A stretch of DNA of 25,018 bases from Chloroflexota bacterium. GTDB lineage: Bacteria; Chloroflexota; Anaerolineae; Anaerolineales; Anaerolineaceae. Below, one piece after another: positions 6,762 through 15,370 of this stretch. The stretch lies in NCBI GenBank assembly GCA_023406965.1, contig JAEXTI010000299.1, positions 1-25,018 of the forward strand, in the 5' to 3' direction. Position 1 is the first letter of the stretch; each line of letters begins with the position of its first letter. The notes under the pieces are model-generated. The model was not told where the DNA came from. It ran no database searches and saw only the letters and a program-made list of their open reading frames with translations. The position numbers and the translations under genes are program-made.

Positions 6762-8078
6762 TCACCCTCCAAAGCGAATGCGCGGCAGGCGGAGGATGCT
6801 TTTTTGCTGCGTTCCAGTGTCCTGCCCATAACGGGTGACATTCGGAAAAAGCACCTGGATCAGGGCCTGGATTCCCTTGGCAAAACCGTCCGAACGGGTT
6901 ACCGGGATGAAATAACCATCTTGGGCCTGGGTGACAGCCGGATCGTAAGGGATGATGGCGGCAATCGGCGGAGCCCATTCCAGGGCACCCAACAGGGATT
7001 CCTGGAAACTGCGCGCCGACAGGCTGCTGCGTTCTGAGGCCTGGTTCAGTACCAGAAAAATGGAGTCCTTGGGCTTGCGGTTTTCCTCCCGTAAACCATG
7101 TAGGAGTAACCGCAGCGTGTGCCGAACTGCCGCACAATCGGCTAAGGTCGGTCGTGCTACGATCAGCACGGTGTTAGCAAATACCAGGGGATGGATCGTC
7201 CAGGTGTTTTCATGAGAGGGGATATCCATGATGATGGCCGCATATTGACCGTTTTCACTGTTGAGTAGCATCGAATACAGACTACCTGGATCGCGCGCAT
7301 CACGCCGGGAGACTTCGTCAGCTTTCAAGTAGGCGGCCGATGTGTCCGGCGAAAGCAGTATTTCAAGACCCTCACGGTTTTGAATTGCGGCTTGGAGCGA
7401 GGCTCTCCCGGGGCGTTCCAGATATTCTTGGACAGTGGGCTCGTTCTTGAGTTTGAAATGTGTCAGCACACCCGGTGGGAGGCCAAAGGACAGCAACAGA
7501 GTCCGCACACTGTTTTGAACGCCCAATACATACGCCAGATTCCCGGCAATCGTCGAGCATCCGGCTCCACCCGCGTGGGAGAGGACGGCGATCCGTTTGG
7601 TCCCGGTCACTGCCGCGGGATAATTTCCCGTACCCATCGAAGCGGAAGCGGTTAAGGCTTGCTGTAGAGGTGCAGTGGCGGTCATGCGCGCCCGTTCGGT
7701 CATCACGGCGCCGTACCCCGCTTGAGCAATTTCTACCCAGGATACCGGGGAAATGTATACGCCCCGCACGACAGCCGATGCTGCCCGGTACAACCCTTCC
7801 ATATCTTTTAGAATGGGGGGTAAGATCACGATTGCAATGCCGCTCCAGGCTTGTAAGCGCGAGAGAACCGGCAGAAGCTCATCTGGGCCGGGGGCAATCT
7901 CTGCCTGAACTACCACCAGGTCCGGCTGCATCTGCTGCAGGTTGGTCTCGAGCATTGTCCATTGGGTAGCGTGCGTGACCACCGTGAACCGTTGATCCGA
8001 GAGAAACGTGGGCTGCATCCCGTAATACACCGCATCATGGCCTGGTCCAGCTAACATCAAGGACACCTTATCGCCCAT
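6762..8078 (-). CDS. tadZ: TadZ/CpaE-like pilus localisation ATPase with degenerate P-loop, 438 aa
   Basis: The protein has an N-terminal response-regulator-like domain (residues 1 to about 130, with LVVVQAEIAPG and IAIVILPP strands). A MinD/ParA-like domain follows from about residue 160 (KRIAVLSHAGGAGCSTIAGN). TadZ/CpaE proteins place the Tad machine at a cell pole or focus. The deviant Walker A usually reads KGG-x-GKT-T; here it is AGGAGCST (169-176), so both the signature lysine and the P-loop lysine are replaced, by Ala and Cys. ATP hydrolysis is therefore doubtful, although MIDIPSHEN retains a Walker B-like strand. It is one base from the cpaB stop. The start ATG at 8078 is supported by that spacing. 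Confidence 0.85.
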   Translation of the reverse strand: MGDKVSLMLAGPGHDAVYYGMQPTFLSDQRFTVVTHATQWTMLETNLQQMQPDLVVVQAEIAPGPDELLPVLSRLQAWSGIAIVILPPILKDMEGLYRAASAVVRGVYISPVSWVEIAQAGYGAVMTERARMTATAPLQQALTASASMGTGNYPAAVTGTKRIAVLSHAGGAGCSTIAGNLAYVLGVQNSVRTLLLSFGLPPGVLTHFKLKNEPTVQEYLERPGRASLQAAIQNREGLEILLSPDTSAAYLKADEVSRRDARDPGSLYSMLLNSENGQYAAIIMDIPSHENTWTIHPLVFANTVLIVARPTLADCAAVRHTLRLLLHGLREENRKPKDSIFLVLNQASERSSLSARSFQESLLGALEWAPPIAAIIPYDPAVTQAQDGYFIPVTRSDGFAKGIQALIQVLFPNVTRYGQDTGTQQKSILRLPRIRFGG

Positions 8079-8079
8079 C

Positions 8080-8976
8080 TCAATTCCCCTCGATCCCGCG
8101 AACTTCGTTCAGCGATTGGTACAGATCGCCCAGGTTGAGCGTAACGATCTCGTTCGCTTGTAATCCGGCGGATGGTTCCAGCGCCAGGTGAATCGCGCCA
8201 TACTGGTTCAAGGCAGCGAGAAGAGCAGCGGGGTTTGTGCGTAACCCTGGAACAATCTCCACCACTGCGGTGGGGACATCTAGAACGATTACGCTGTTTC
8301 CCTGCGCTGCCATCGTTGTGCGCGCCGAAGAATATAGCTGTTCTTCGGAACTGCCCGGAGGAAGCTCTTCGTAACGGAAAGATTGCGGCACCAACAGCAC
8401 CCGCAGCCCGCTGATTGCCAGGCGGGTCAGTGGAGCAGACGGAGGCAGTGGGGTCGGGGTGGGCGTTGGGGTACCAAGTAGCTCGATTTGGCTGAGATCA
8501 GCGCTATCGGGGTATGGGGCGGACATCACCGTGAAGGCGTCCTGCATCACATCCGGGGTCAACATGCCAATCACGGTCACGGTTTGCCCGGGGCGCAGCA
8601 AGCCGGCCACGCCGGATGCCAGATCCACGTTAATGGCCAGGGCTACGTGCCCCGGTTCAAGTTCGGAGGGAATCCCGGCAGCCGACGTTTCGCCCAACAC
8701 GGAAGCCAGGATTACATCACCGGGGGCGCGTCCGACTGCCAGCATCTTACCCTGGGCCTCTTCGATGGTCGTCAGCGCATCGGCGGGCTTGGCGCCAGCC
8801 GGGATGGCGCGCAGTTCCACCAGGTCGGCAGTCAGAATTGTGCCGGGGGCGATGGCCACATTGGCGATCACGACATCCGTGGGACGGATGAAGCCGTTGA
8901 GCAGGGCGATCACCATTAGTCCGGTTACGACAGCCAATAGAATGGCCACAATTGGGGAACGCTTTTTTTGTTCCAT
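8080..8976 (-). CDS. cpaB: Flp pilus assembly protein CpaB/RcpC, 298 aa
   Basis: One N-terminal membrane helix (residues 8-28) is followed by an SAF domain at about 34-95, with VVIANVAIAPGTILTADLVE and GKMLAVGRAPGDVI, and then the RcpC region (about 100-260). In diderm bacteria CpaB works with the secretin RcpA/CpaC. No secretin is present in this window, which fits a cell without a typical outer membrane. The middle holds a TPTPTPTPLPP linker (residues 169-179), absent from classic CpaB proteins, which suggests an extended extracellular spacer. A GGAGG site precedes ATG at 8976. The gene lies 14 bases after the VirB4-like ATPase gene and 1 base before tadZ. Confidence 0.87.
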   Translation of the reverse strand: MEQKKRSPIVAILLAVVTGLMVIALLNGFIRPTDVVIANVAIAPGTILTADLVELRAIPAGAKPADALTTIEEAQGKMLAVGRAPGDVILASVLGETSAAGIPSELEPGHVALAINVDLASGVAGLLRPGQTVTVIGMLTPDVMQDAFTVMSAPYPDSADLSQIELLGTPTPTPTPLPPSAPLTRLAISGLRVLLVPQSFRYEELPPGSSEEQLYSSARTTMAAQGNSVIVLDVPTAVVEIVPGLRTNPAALLAALNQYGAIHLALEPSAGLQANEIVTLNLGDLYQSLNEVRGIEGN

Positions 8977-8990
8977 GGATCAAAAACCTC

Positions 8991-11900
8991 CTAATCAAAA
9001 TCGTCAAATAAACGTTGGATTTCGTCGCGGGTGAAGGGCAGCCCCAACCCGAGCGTTTCGGTAATATCCCGATCGGATGGTTCGATCCCCGGAACGAGCA
9101 GCGGGTGAACCAGGACGGGTTCCATTTGATGTACATCTTCGCTGTATCCCAGTTTAGCCACCGCATAAGTCTTGGGGACGCGCGCCAAATAGCGTTTGTA
9201 GTTGGTGTTGACGATGCCTTTCTCACTGCGGCCCAGGTGTGGCAAGATAAGATCGCGGTCGCGAGGATTCTTGGTTTGAAAAACAAAGATATTGGCGCAG
9301 GAAGCCAGAATACCTTCCGGCAGCTCGCTGACTGTCTGCCCCAACAGATGCAGGAAGATGCGATATTTCCGTCCGTCTCGCCACATCGACTGCAGGATCG
9401 AACTGACCGAATTCGCGCCGTCCTTCGAAGCGCTATCTGCCGCTGCTCCGCCCGACACTCCGGATAAAATCTTGTTGGCTTCTTCGAAGAAGATTTGCAT
9501 GGGGGGGAAATGGACTCCCGAAAGCGACTCCCGCCGCCGCGCGACTGCGTCGAAGTACAAAATGGTTGCAAGCAGCGACAGCAGGGCCGCTTTCGCGTAT
9601 TCCTCCATTTCGGCGCCGCCTTCGATGACGGACATGCCCCAAGGGTCTTGCGAATTTCCCAGTAACCCCAGGTTTTCCACAGCGATCGAATCGACGCCGG
9701 GGCCGTACTGGTGAGCCATTGGCCCTTCCGAAAAGGGTTCCAGGCGCAGCAGCACCCCTTCCAGACTGGTTTTACTGGCCTGGTCGTACTTTATTTTGTC
9801 CAGGTATCTTTTCAAGCGGGCCACCCAATCCGCAGGCCGGATGGTACGGCTGCGAAAAATGGCCAGGATTTGTAACTCTTCAGAAGATAACTGCTCCAGC
9901 GGAGTTCCTACCGTTACGGGACCGGATACGGATTTTTCGTCCCGCCATTCCTGGATGACTCGCACTTCAGCGCCATTTTGCAGGATTCCCCATTCGGATT
10001 CTTGTAGAGATAGATCGGTCGTCAAAACACCCTGTTCGAGATATAGCTCGGTCAGGGCTCGGCGCATGAATCCGAGCTGGCGTGCGCCCATACAGCCGGC
10101 GTTGGCGAATAACTCCGCCACCAGGGTCCGATAGCGCGATACGTCGATGCGCTTCGGCACCTGTAAGAAGTTCCAACGCAGCGGTCGAGGAGCTCCGGGA
10201 TAAAGCTGGCGGACATCGACTCTGTCCTCAAGACCAGGCCAGCGCAGCGCTTTGCGCCAGCCCTGTCCAAAGTCCAGGATAATGGTGCGATAATGCCAGT
10301 GCAGCGTAGTCTCGTAAGCCAGGCGTTCCGCCGCAACGGATTTTCCAAAACCGGTGTCGCCGACAAAAGCCGTGTGGAAGTGGCGCTCCTGCGACAAACG
10401 CAGAATAGAATTCGAGAGCTGACCGGTTTCCGATGACCACTGCCGGCCCAGGGTAACGTTTCCGTTCATTGCGGGGTAGAAGGCAAAGGCCGGGGTGGCT
10501 TCCTGGGTGGTGAGAGCCGTACCTTCTTCAAACATCCCTGGCGCAGTATAAGCGGCCACCTGCAGCATATTTAGAATGGTTGAATCCGCATAACCGGAAA
10601 TAACCTGAGGCACCTCTTCGACCCGTGTCGAAGGGGTGAACGCGCGCGCATGCAAAGCGATGTAGGCGCTTTCGATTTCACTGAGGTCACGGACCTGAAC
10701 GCCGGTAACCACATCTTCCGTTCCGTGAAATGCTTCGGCGATTAGGCCCATCAGCGCTTGCTTGCCTTGTTGTGTGGCAGCTAACGCGTAGATATCCGTG
10801 TAGAAGGCTCCTTCCCGGCTGGCAATATCTAACAGGCGTTGCTGTGTGCGCAGGATTTGGGTGACCAGGATGGCCGGATCGAACTGCCATTGATGACTGT
10901 TGGACATCGATATGGAGGGCGCGATCGCTACCGATAAACCGTTATTCCATCCCCGACCAACCACCTGGCCAAAGGCCAGGCCATTACTCTGACTGTTGGC
11001 GTTCGAGAGGGTGGTAGACTGGCTCTCGGTTTGTGACTGGCTGCTTGTATCCGAAACTGAGTCGGTTTCCGCCCCGGAAACGGTGTGTGCTTCAGAGCGG
11101 CTTTGGGTAACGGAGTGCGATTGGGTAACGGCATGGCTGACGGTCTCCATATGGCTAACGGATTCTGAGTGCGAAGAGCTGTCCGAAACACTGCTTCCGG
11201 ATGCCATGCTATCCGCGCTGCCCCAGTTGACATTGCCGCCGATGCCAATCCCCACCGGCTCTAAAGATCCCCGCAACCCCCAACCAAAGGTGTCCGTATG
11301 AGAACCCATACTCGAAGATCCCTCAGAGTGGGTACTTCCATCGGTCACCGTCGATCCATCGCTGACCGAGGTTCCGTGGGTTTCTGCAGTGCCATTGGTG
11401 ATACTTTCTCCCTGGCTGACGGTATGGGCCCAGCCTCGGGTGGAGGCATGCCCGATCGTATGTGCGAAACCTTCTGTGTTCGCGATGCCCTCGCTTTCTG
11501 CTACACCTTGGCTGGTTGCATGCGCGCTGTTCTCGGAAAAAGACTGGGAGGCCTGGTCGGCCATGCTGGCCATCAGCGCCGCCGGTAGGGAAACGCCAAA
11601 TGCCGCACCGCGTACCCCTTGCTGTTGAGACGCCCAGGTCGAAGTCTCCTCAGCCAGGCCGGTTAGCATCCGCACGATGATGGGGATGGATAGCGGAGAA
11701 GTGAGGGTCACAAACAGGAAGTCTTCGCGCAGTTCGCTCATCCCCCGAAAGAGCAGCTCGTTTTGCTGCATGGCGAAGCTTTGCCCGGTTGAATTGGTGT
11801 CACCAATCGATTCGCCGACCGACCGTTCGCCGCCGCGTGCGTTTTCACGCGGGTCGGGGTGGCCAACGACGACCAGGGCATGGGGCATGCGTTGAAATGC

Positions 11901-12428
11901 GCAGAAGATCCATTCTGACAGCGGAAGATTGACGGGGTCGAGCCGCAACTGCCGGAATGCCCCGGATAATGTCGATCGCAAGGCCATCAAATCTCGCAAC
12001 GAGACCGCTTTGGCCTGCTCCAGATCTTGGTGAAACGCCGTTACACCGTAGCATTGCACGATACCGATGGGAGCATCGCCACCGAAAATACCCGCCGCCA
12101 GGTACACCAGATTTACGCCCGCGGAGTACATCCCGCGCAACGCTGTCCGCATTTTTTGCAATAATCCGGCGTCTGCGCGGGCTTCCAGAGGGATGTACCG
12201 TAATTGCATTAGCCGGACGACCCGATAACCGCGATAGGTCTGACCGCCTTCCTGCTCGACAACTCGAAACCACAGGTAATCCATGTGATCTTTGCCGGTT
12301 GCGAATTCCACTCCGGATTCCTCTACCGTGAGGTCTTCAGGAATATGCATGACCACCGGTTTCTCGCGTAACCACGCGGGGCATATCTTACGGACTTGGT
12401 GGATGGCTTCAGAAAATCGCTTGAGCAT
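8991..12428 (-). CDS. VirB4/HerA-type ATPase with Ser/His-rich insert, 1145 aa
   Basis: A large cytoplasmic AAA+ (FtsK/HerA/VirB4 clade) ATPase. Walker A is GDTGFGKS at residues 690-697. Walker B is MQIFFEEANKIL at 977-988, and the sensor-like HLLGQTVSELPEGILASCAN at about 1026-1045 carries the Gln that is typical of HerA, VirB4 and TraG enzymes. Residues 1-280 resemble the VirB4 N-terminal module only in layout. A block of roughly 200 residues (291-490) is almost entirely Ser, Thr, His, Gly, Glu and Asp in an alternating S-x-S-x pattern. VirB4 proteins energise pilus assembly and export in type IV secretion systems; finding one directly upstream of cpaB-tadZ-tadA is unusual. AGGAGAAACG precedes ATG at 12428. 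Confidence 0.85.
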   Translation of the reverse strand: MLKRFSEAIHQVRKICPAWLREKPVVMHIPEDLTVEESGVEFATGKDHMDYLWFRVVEQEGGQTYRGYRVVRLMQLRYIPLEARADAGLLQKMRTALRGMYSAGVNLVYLAAGIFGGDAPIGIVQCYGVTAFHQDLEQAKAVSLRDLMALRSTLSGAFRQLRLDPVNLPLSEWIFCAFQRMPHALVVVGHPDPRENARGGERSVGESIGDTNSTGQSFAMQQNELLFRGMSELREDFLFVTLTSPLSIPIIVRMLTGLAEETSTWASQQQGVRGAAFGVSLPAALMASMADQASQSFSENSAHATSQGVAESEGIANTEGFAHTIGHASTRGWAHTVSQGESITNGTAETHGTSVSDGSTVTDGSTHSEGSSSMGSHTDTFGWGLRGSLEPVGIGIGGNVNWGSADSMASGSSVSDSSSHSESVSHMETVSHAVTQSHSVTQSRSEAHTVSGAETDSVSDTSSQSQTESQSTTLSNANSQSNGLAFGQVVGRGWNNGLSVAIAPSISMSNSHQWQFDPAILVTQILRTQQRLLDIASREGAFYTDIYALAATQQGKQALMGLIAEAFHGTEDVVTGVQVRDLSEIESAYIALHARAFTPSTRVEEVPQVISGYADSTILNMLQVAAYTAPGMFEEGTALTTQEATPAFAFYPAMNGNVTLGRQWSSETGQLSNSILRLSQERHFHTAFVGDTGFGKSVAAERLAYETTLHWHYRTIILDFGQGWRKALRWPGLEDRVDVRQLYPGAPRPLRWNFLQVPKRIDVSRYRTLVAELFANAGCMGARQLGFMRRALTELYLEQGVLTTDLSLQESEWGILQNGAEVRVIQEWRDEKSVSGPVTVGTPLEQLSSEELQILAIFRSRTIRPADWVARLKRYLDKIKYDQASKTSLEGVLLRLEPFSEGPMAHQYGPGVDSIAVENLGLLGNSQDPWGMSVIEGGAEMEEYAKAALLSLLATILYFDAVARRRESLSGVHFPPMQIFFEEANKILSGVSGGAAADSASKDGANSVSSILQSMWRDGRKYRIFLHLLGQTVSELPEGILASCANIFVFQTKNPRDRDLILPHLGRSEKGIVNTNYKRYLARVPKTYAVAKLGYSEDVHQMEPVLVHPLLVPGIEPSDRDITETLGLGLPFTRDEIQRLFDDFD
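10959..11558 (-). repeat. Coding low-complexity Ser/His/Thr-rich repeat region within the VirB4-like gene
   Basis: Imperfect short repeats encode units such as SHSESVSHMETVSHAVTQSH, and also HGTSVSDGSTVTDGSTHSEG. Serine falls at every second or third residue, with His, Glu, Gly and Thr between. The region corresponds to residues 291-490 of the ATPase, between the N-terminal module and the nucleotide-binding core. It is in frame throughout. It is protein-level low complexity, not a DNA tandem array: codons vary freely, so the pattern seems to be selected in the protein. Confidence 0.8.
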
Positions 12429-12486
12429 CGTTTCTCCTATCGAGTCGCTTCAACCCACCAGTTTGACTGATGAGCTGAAGTGACCC

Positions 12487-12505
12487 CCACGGATTAGCCC
12501 CGTGG
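12487..12505 (-). promoter_or_regulatory. Hairpin overlapping the stop of the 67-aa gene
   Basis: CCACGG and CCGTGG pair as a 6-bp stem with a 7-nt loop that contains the TAA stop codon of the small membrane protein gene. No U-tract follows. It may modulate expression of the VirB4-like gene that starts about 60 bases downstream, or be fortuitous. Confidence 0.3.
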
Positions 12506-12697
12506 AAGGTACCGGGTCGCTTGAGGACCGTGGAGTATGATGACATTCGCAGCCTGTTTGCGCCGAGCGCGCAGTTTACGGGTTGCCGCCATTGTCATGA
12601 AGGTGATTTGCGTGATCAGTGCAAGGAGCGCGATCCCGACAATGCCGGTCGAAAAAAATAACCCAACGCTTTTGAAGTCTTTCATCAACTCAATCAT
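12494..12697 (-). CDS. Small single-pass membrane protein, 67 aa
   Basis: MIELMKDFKSVGLFFSTGIV begins the protein. A hydrophobic helix (residues about 11-35) is followed by a strongly basic stretch, RKLRARRKQAANVI, and a short tail. The positive charge after the helix predicts an outside N-terminus and a cytoplasmic C-terminus. AGGAGAGAAAA precedes ATG at 12697. It sits between a polytopic membrane protein gene and the VirB4-like ATPase gene. In type IV secretion systems a small VirB3-like protein is encoded just before VirB4, so position and size invite that comparison, but I see no VirB3 sequence signature. I call it real because it has a good ribosome site and a plausible membrane topology. 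Confidence 0.6.
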   Translation of the reverse strand: MIELMKDFKSVGLFFSTGIVGIALLALITQITFMTMAATRKLRARRKQAANVIILHGPQATRYLPRG

Positions 12698-12832
12698 TTT
12701 TCTCTCCTAAGTTTGAATACAACTCGCGATTTTTATCCATCCAACGATCGTTTTTCTTTCCGCACACCGCACTTCTGTGCAGGGCAGAGAATCAGGCCTG
12801 AGGACGGCTGTTCTCAGGTCTCATTCGCTGTC

Positions 12833-13516
12833 CTACCTTCCCCGTCGATAACGCAAGTCTTCAATTGCCTTTTCTGCGCCGCCAAATGGACGGAGGATCG
12901 ATGTCGGATTCAGCAAAACTTGTTGAAGCAGCATCGAAAAGAATCCCAGCGGAATTACAAGCCATAGGCCCCACAGAATGATCGTGGTCATGTTGCCGCG
13001 CGTGTTGCTAATCACCTCGGCCGCACTCTGAGTAGATCCAATCAATGCTGCCCACTGCTCGGGGGTTAGCTGGATGGTATAGGATAGGTACAGGCGTCCG
13101 GCGATGACAGCCAGGCTGTAGATTGCGATCCCCGCCTTCACAAACCAAAGCAGGTTGAACTGTTGACTGCGTATCAAAATCACCACGAATGCTCCGACCA
13201 TCCACATCACAGTCCCGATCCACGGCACCGGTGCGGCCATCCCCCACTGGCCGGCGATCCAGAGGCCCAGCACCCCGGCTGTGATGATTTGGGCGGAAGA
13301 GAGATTCTGCGGAGCGCCTGCCCGATCGCCACGCAAGGGCCTCGAATTACGCTGAGACACAGATTGATCGGCCAGGAAACCGATGAGAGTTGCCGCGGCG
13401 ATGCTGATCAAAGCTGGGAGATTGGCAACCAACCAATACACAGTTAAGAGAATGCCGTTCGCGAGATGGATCGGTATATCCAAGAGAAACCAGGCGAGAT
13501 CGTTCAGGAGGCTCAT
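12833..13516 (-). CDS. Polytopic membrane protein, 227 aa (VirB6-like position)
   Basis: Five to six hydrophobic segments can be drawn, at about residues 18-48 (probably two), 76-95, 98-115, 121-146 and 176-201. They are separated by a basic loop at 51-72 and a polar loop at 148-174. The C-terminus is basic (EDLRYRRGR). I do not recognise a named family. Its size, topology and position next to the VirB4-like ATPase recall VirB6/TrbL-type channel subunits of type IV secretion systems; that is inference from context. ATG at 13516 overlaps the stop of the upstream exported-protein gene by four bases, so the two are co-translated and their products may work together at the membrane. Confidence 0.7.
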   Translation of the reverse strand: MSLLNDLAWFLLDIPIHLANGILLTVYWLVANLPALISIAAATLIGFLADQSVSQRNSRPLRGDRAGAPQNLSSAQIITAGVLGLWIAGQWGMAAPVPWIGTVMWMVGAFVVILIRSQQFNLLWFVKAGIAIYSLAVIAGRLYLSYTIQLTPEQWAALIGSTQSAAEVISNTRGNMTTIILWGLWLVIPLGFFSMLLQQVLLNPTSILRPFGGAEKAIEDLRYRRGR

Positions 13517-14838
13517 GGTTGCTCAATCAGGGTGGTTAAGGTGACGAAGACTTGCATTTGTCCAGACCCACTCAGCGTTCGCGGCTGGGTGATTTGTTGT
13601 CCGGCAAAACTGGCTCCACTGGTTTGCACCCGCACGGACAGATCAAACATGCCGGGGTCCGCAAAGGGGATGCGATTCACCGCGGCGGTTGCAGTGCAAG
13701 TGCCGCCGGAGCAGCTGCCCGACCAGGACGCTAAGCCGGGAACCAGGCTGAACCGCTCTTGGTGGACGTAGGCTTCGTAATACACGCCGCTCAACTGGTT
13801 GAGAATCCAGGCTTTGCTGGCTGGGTTCAGCGTTGCACTGGCTTGTAGGGTAGCCACCGGATCCGCTAAGGATTCAACGTGTCGCCGGCATTCCACGAGC
13901 ACAAGTTGGCTGTCGCGCTTCCCGTCGTTGACCGAAGAAGAAGTGCTTCTCCGGCAATCCGCAACCTCACCCGTCGCAAATGGGCGACAATAATCCACTT
14001 CTTCATAGATCGGCTCATGCCAGGTATAAATCACAGGTGGAATGGTGACGGACACTTGAACATCCGCCCCGCGCTTTTCAGGATCTTGCCCGACAACGAG
14101 CGGATTGGCCGGCGCAGTTTTCAATATGTTAAGTGTGGCTTGCTGGATGGTCACGCTCGGAGACGGGCAAGTGACCGGCAGTGGTTGGTCGATGAAAATT
14201 CCTGAGCATCCACCCGGAATCTGGCCGCAATTTGCCGCTCCATTCATGTAGAGCAACAGCCCCATCCGTAGATCCAGGTCGTTCCAACTGAGCAGCGCCA
14301 GGTCGGTGAGAAAGTCGAGCCCGGCGATAAAAGACCATACGTTCTCTTGCCCGTTGATTACGGCTTGCCAGAAATTGTCGGGGTTAACGTAATTCGGATT
14401 CTGGCTGCTCAGCCGCTCCCAATCGATATGATCACCGAGTAAAGCGCCCAGGAATTCAGCGCCGACAAAACCACCCACGCCAAGCTGGCTGTCCGCACCG
14501 GTCAAGCCGCTTTCCTGGGGATTCATGGCCATCATCATGACCGTCAGCGGGGTCGGCATGACAACAATGTTGCCATCTGGAGTCTGATAACGGTGGTAGT
14601 TGGCCTCCAGATCGAGTTCCAACCCGAACGGAAGTGGAATATCCATCCATTCGACATCCTCGACCGTTTCACCGAGATCGATCAGGTTGTCGTACCGGAT
14701 TTGGCCGTTTTCATCGATAATTTCTGCCCAGGGTGAACCCCCGTTGTCTTGGGCAGATACGGGCACAGCCATAACGAACAACAGGATGATTGCGGCCAGC
14801 AAATACAGGGTTTTTCTATAGGTCGTCGTGATGGTCAT
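13513..14838 (-). CDS. Exported protein of unknown function, 441 aa
   Basis: A typical Sec signal peptide (MTITTTYRKTLYLLAAIILL, then a cut near VSA/QD at residue 29) heads a large extracytoplasmic protein without further membrane helices. The mature part contains a hydrophobic Met-rich patch (LTVMMMAMNP), about nine cysteines in the second half (including CGQIPGGC and CSGGTC pairs), and a C-terminal region of alternating beta pattern. I recognise no domain. GAGGGAACCC precedes ATG at 14838; the TTG seven codons upstream is less likely. The gene starts 13 bases after the VirB8-like gene and overlaps the polytopic protein gene, so it is probably a surface or periplasm-like subunit of the same machine. 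Confidence 0.75.
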   Translation of the reverse strand: MTITTTYRKTLYLLAAIILLFVMAVPVSAQDNGGSPWAEIIDENGQIRYDNLIDLGETVEDVEWMDIPLPFGLELDLEANYHRYQTPDGNIVVMPTPLTVMMMAMNPQESGLTGADSQLGVGGFVGAEFLGALLGDHIDWERLSSQNPNYVNPDNFWQAVINGQENVWSFIAGLDFLTDLALLSWNDLDLRMGLLLYMNGAANCGQIPGGCSGIFIDQPLPVTCPSPSVTIQQATLNILKTAPANPLVVGQDPEKRGADVQVSVTIPPVIYTWHEPIYEEVDYCRPFATGEVADCRRSTSSSVNDGKRDSQLVLVECRRHVESLADPVATLQASATLNPASKAWILNQLSGVYYEAYVHQERFSLVPGLASWSGSCSGGTCTATAAVNRIPFADPGMFDLSVRVQTSGASFAGQQITQPRTLSGSGQMQVFVTLTTLIEQP

Positions 14839-14851
14839 GGGTTCCCTCAAC

Positions 14852-15370
14852 TTATTCAACCAGGCCGTTTACTTCGGCAGGCAGTAGAAAGCGGTCGAAC
14901 TTCCAACCACCTTGCTCTGCCATGACCAAAGCATAGGCTGTGTCTTGTTTATCCGAACGACCTGGAAGCGCCCGCGATAATTCAATGGTCACTTTCCAGA
15001 CCTGCATCCCGGTTGAGTTTTTGGCAAGCTGGACTTTTTCCGCCTGCAGGATCGTCGGGGTGATCGATGTATGGGCTGCCTCGAATTGCTTCCAAAGCTT
15101 GTCCAGCCCCAATTGATGGAAGGCACAGCCGCTTTCCGTGCTGACCCGGCATAAATTCTCGATCCAAACCTGCTGACTGCCTTGTTCATCGATGGTAAAG
15201 AAAGCTGTGGCGCCAAGAATTGCGGCCTGCCTGGCAAGATCGTCTTCCGTGAAGGTGGGCGTAGCGGCTTTGGAACCAGGGTGAAACACACCTGGAAACG
15301 ATAGGACCGCGGCAAAAATAGCTAAGACGATTACGATTAGAATGAGGTAGGTTTTTCGGTTGAACTGCAT
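14852..15370 (-). CDS. Membrane-anchored protein with VirB8/NTF2-like layout, 172 aa
   Basis: MQFNRKTYLILIVIVLAIFA begins the protein: a short cytoplasmic N-terminus, one membrane helix to about residue 25, and an extracytoplasmic domain of about 140 residues. That domain starts with a helix (DDLARQAAILGATAFFTID), has a Cys pair in NLCRVSTESGCAF, and ends in three strands (VWKVTIELSR, AYALVMAEQG, WKFDRFLLP). A single helix followed by an A-x-x-FF-x-x-D helix and a beta sheet is the layout of VirB8/TcpC-type NTF2-like proteins. The identification is structural guesswork, without a diagnostic motif. A GGAGGAAACC site precedes ATG at 15370; the attenuator leader and promoter lie just upstream, so it is the first gene of its transcription unit. 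Confidence 0.6.
   Translation of the reverse strand: MQFNRKTYLILIVIVLAIFAAVLSFPGVFHPGSKAATPTFTEDDLARQAAILGATAFFTIDEQGSQQVWIENLCRVSTESGCAFHQLGLDKLWKQFEAAHTSITPTILQAEKVQLAKNSTGMQVWKVTIELSRALPGRSDKQDTAYALVMAEQGGWKFDRFLLPAEVNGLVE

Noticed and set aside
5458..7137. A 559-aa open frame that extends tadA upstream by about 126 codons
   Set aside because: The extension lies wholly inside tadZ on the same strand, has no family sequence, and ATG at 6759 has a good ribosome site 2 bases after the tadZ stop.
8459..9034. Long plus-strand open frames antisense to the pilus genes (for example 8459-9034 and 12957 to 13447)
   Set aside because: They mirror the codon periodicity of GC-rich minus-strand genes and show no protein-family motifs or ribosome sites.
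10959..11558. A CRISPR array or DNA tandem repeat in the Ser-rich region
   Set aside because: There are no identical repeats or unique spacers at DNA level, and the region is an uninterrupted reading frame.
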